Shown here: positions 61,986 to 64,000 of the stretch, piece by piece
Layout of the letters: every line of letters starts with the position of its first letter
Numbering within the stretch: position 1 is the stretch's first letter
DNA from: Calliopsis andreniformis
Taxonomy: Eukaryota > Arthropoda > Insecta > Hymenoptera > Andrenidae
Direction: 5' to 3'
NCBI RefSeq assembly: GCF_051401765.1
Contig: NW_027480423.1
Span: 13,454,001-13,518,000, forward strand
Length of the DNA: 64,000 bases
Notes under the pieces: model-generated
Told to the model about the DNA's origin: nothing
Database searches by the model: none
The model's input: only the letters and a program-made list of their open reading frames with translations
Program-made: the position numbers and the translations under genes

Positions 61986-64000
61986 GTTAGGGCCTAAGAA
62001 GTCAACGCCCGAAGCATAAAATACAATATAAATTCAACAGCTTTTCCGTCGTATAAAACGAATAATTGCAACCAGTATGAAAGATATGGTCATTTCTACT
62101 TTCCGGGCAACCTAGGCTTCACCCTAGGGCGTTGCTCCAACAGATCGAATAGTTATGGCTTTAGAAGTCAACGGCTGAAGCATAAAATACAAAATAAATA
62201 GAACTGTTTTTCCATCGTATAAAACGAATAATTGCTACCGGTGTGAAAGTTATGGTCATTTCTACGTTCCGGGCAACCTAGGCTTCACCATAGTGCGTTG
62301 TTCCACCAGATGGAAGAGTTAGGGCATAAGAAGTCAACGCCAGAAGCATAAAATACGATTTAAGTAATACAGTTTTTCCATCGTATAAAACGAGTAATTG
62401 CAAACATTGCGAATGTAATGGTCATTTCTACGTTCCGGGCTACCTAGACGTCACTCTATTGCGTTGCTCCACCACATCTAATAGCTACGGCCTTAGACGT
62501 CAACGACAGAAGCATTAAATACAATAAAGATGCAACAGCTTTTCCATCGTATAAAACGAATAATTGCAACCAGTGTGAAAGTTATTGTCCTTTCTACTTT
62601 CCGGGAAACCTAGGCTTCACTCTAGGGCGTTGCTCCACCAGATCGAATATTTAGTGCCTAAGAAGTCAACGCCAGAAGCATAAAATACAAGATAACTACA
62701 ACAGTTTTTACATCGTATAAAACGAATAATTGCTACCAGTATGGAAGTGATGGTCATTTCCACGTTCCGGGCAACCTAGGCCTCACACTATGACGTTGTT
62801 CCACCAGATTGAATAGTTAGGCCCTATGAAATCAACGCCAGAAGCATAAAATACAATATAAATATAACAGTGTTTCCATCGTATAAAACGAATAATTTCA
62901 ACCAGTGTGAATGTTATGGTCATTTCTACATTCCGAGCAACCTAGGCTTCACCCCAGGGCGTTGTTCCACCCGGTCGAATAGTTAGGGCCTAAGAAGTGA
63001 ACGCCAGGAGCATAAAATACAATATAAATACAACAGTTCTTCCATCATATAAAACGAATAATTGCAACCAGTATAGAAGTTATGGTCAGTTCTACGTTCC
63101 GGGCAGCCTACGCTTCACTCTGTGGCGTTCTTCCACCACATCGAATAGCTACGGCCTCAGAAGTCAACGCCTGAAGCATAAAATACAATAAAAATACAAT
63201 AGTCTTTCCATCCTATAACAGGAATAATTGCAACCCGTGTGAAAGTGATGGTCATTTATACGTTCCAGGCAACCTAGGCTTCATTCTAGGGCGTTGTGAA
63301 ACCAGATCGAATTGTTAGGGCCTAAGAAGTCAACGCCAGAAGCGTAAGATACATAATAAATATAACAGTTTTTCCATCGTATAGAACGGATAATAGCATC
63401 CAGTGTGAAAGTTATGGTCATTTCTACGTTCCGGGCAACCTAGGCTTCACTCTAGGGCGTTGCTCCACCAGATCAGACAGTTATGGCCTTAGAAGTCAAC
63501 GCCCGAAGCATAAAATACAAAATAAACAGAACAGTTTTTCCATTGTATAAAACGAATAATTGCTACCAGTGTAAAAGTTATGGTCATATCTACGTTCCGG
63601 GCAACCTTGGCTCCACTGTAGGGAGCTGCTCCACCAGATCGAATAGGTAGGGCCATAGAAGTCTACGCCCGAAGCATAAAATACAATAAATATACAAGAG
63701 TTTTTCCATCGTATAAAACGAATAATTGCAACCAGTATGAGACTTATGGTCATTTCTACATTCCGAGCAACCTAGGCTTCACCCTAGGGCGTTGATCCAA
63801 CAGATTGAATATTTAGGGCCTTAGAAGTCAACGCCCGAAGCATAAAATACAATATATATTCAACAGTTTTTCCATCGTATAAAACGAATAATTGCAACCA
63901 GTATGAAAGTTATGGTCATTTCTACTTTCCGGGCAACCTAGGCTTCACCCTAGGGCGTTGCTCCAACAGATCGAATAGTTAGGGCCTAAGAAGTGAACGC
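61986..64000 (+). repeat. 28-monomer family, segment after a three-monomer deletion
   Basis: From about 62010 the offset to copy 2 changes from 10,788 to 10,290 bp, a loss of 498 bp or three whole monomers relative to 49849-54496. The join monomer reads GATCGAAGTGTTAGGGCC followed by AATATAAATTCAACAG, a combination of two different monomers of the unit. Near 63978 the copy departs again (GTTAGGGCCTAAGAAGTG against GTTATGGCTTTAGAAGTC), so another junction lies at the window edge. Confidence 0.85.

Larger units (their letters stand above)
1..64000 (+). repeat. Satellite DNA array, about 166-bp monomer, about 385 copies, all one orientation
   Basis: Every part of the window that I read is built from one monomer of about 166 bp. 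The motif TATAAAACG begins at 2, 168, 334, 500 and 831, and a variant with one base missing makes one step 165. Recurrent landmarks in order are TATAAAACGAATAA, CCAGTGTGAAAG, TTCCGGGCAAC, CCTAGGCTTCAC, GGGCGTTGCTCCACCAG, GGGCCTTAGAAGTC, GAAGCATAAAATAC and TTTTTCCATCG. No monomer was seen inverted, and no foreign insertion interrupts the array. Known centromeric satellites are often of this size (human alpha 171 bp, Arabidopsis 178 bp, rice CentO 155 bp), so a centromeric or pericentromeric role is a reasonable inference. It is not shown by the sequence, and I do not recognise the family. Apparent reading frames are by-products of the repeat. Confidence 0.98.

Noticed and set aside
1..64000. 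CRISPR array, because direct repeats are regularly spaced
   Set aside because: The period is 166 bp with no unique spacers; conserved and variable parts grade into each other and the whole unit repeats. This is satellite DNA.
1..64000. Transposon, tRNA or rRNA hidden between monomers
   Set aside because: The monomer landmarks follow one another throughout, with spacing deviations of a base or two and one 13-bp deletion. There is no room for an inserted element, and no terminal repeats or RNA folds were recognised.

Overview
The whole window is one uninterrupted array of satellite DNA. I see no protein-coding gene, RNA gene, transposon or unique sequence anywhere in the 64 kb. The basic unit is about 166 bp. 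In the first monomers the motif TATAAAACG starts at 2, 168, 334 and 500, so about 385 monomers fit in the window, all head to tail in the same orientation. Each monomer has an AT-rich part (TATAAAACGAATAA, TATAAATACAACAG) and a GC-richer part (TTCCGGGCAAC, CCTAGG, GGGCGTTGC). A pure array of chromatosome-sized tandem monomers with nested higher-order repeats points to a eukaryotic chromosome, most likely centromeric or pericentromeric heterochromatin. I do not recognise the satellite family and cannot name the species. A plant or an invertebrate is plausible but unproven.

The structure lies above the monomer, as overlapping duplications whose lengths are near multiples of 166. Left part: 1-1758 holds mixed monomers and relics of later blocks, and 1759-5741 is a 12-monomer unit (1,992 bp) in tandem. 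Blocks A (5640-9860), B (9861-10772) and A' (10773-14993) follow. A and A' are offset by 5,133 bp, which is 31 monomers minus 13 bp. The stretch 7057-15012 is then repeated almost unchanged at 15013-22968 (7,956 bp, about 48 monomers). Next, 23177-29528 is a mosaic with 1,993-bp and 4,152-bp periods.

Near 29529 the monomer population changes. From 29529 to about 41045 diverged monomers of two types alternate with 2- and 3-monomer spacing. From about 40857 new blocks appear: an 11-monomer unit (41046-44446, its second copy short by exactly one monomer), then a 28-monomer unit of 4,648 bp (45201-49848, 49849-54496, and a partial third copy to 55208). A chimeric 14-monomer unit of 2,323 bp lies at 55221-57543 and 57544-59866. 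Its right part copies 34506-35987, about 21.6 kb away. The 28-monomer family then resumes from 59867 to the end, with a three-monomer deletion near 61985.

No genes work together here. Any function would be structural, such as chromatin or kinetochore organisation. The features of most interest are the layered history of unequal exchange, a dyad symmetry repeated in most monomers, and transitions at CpG sites. All lengths and matches come from reading and comparing the sequence by eye. Block edges are good to roughly 10-30 bp, and identities were not computed.
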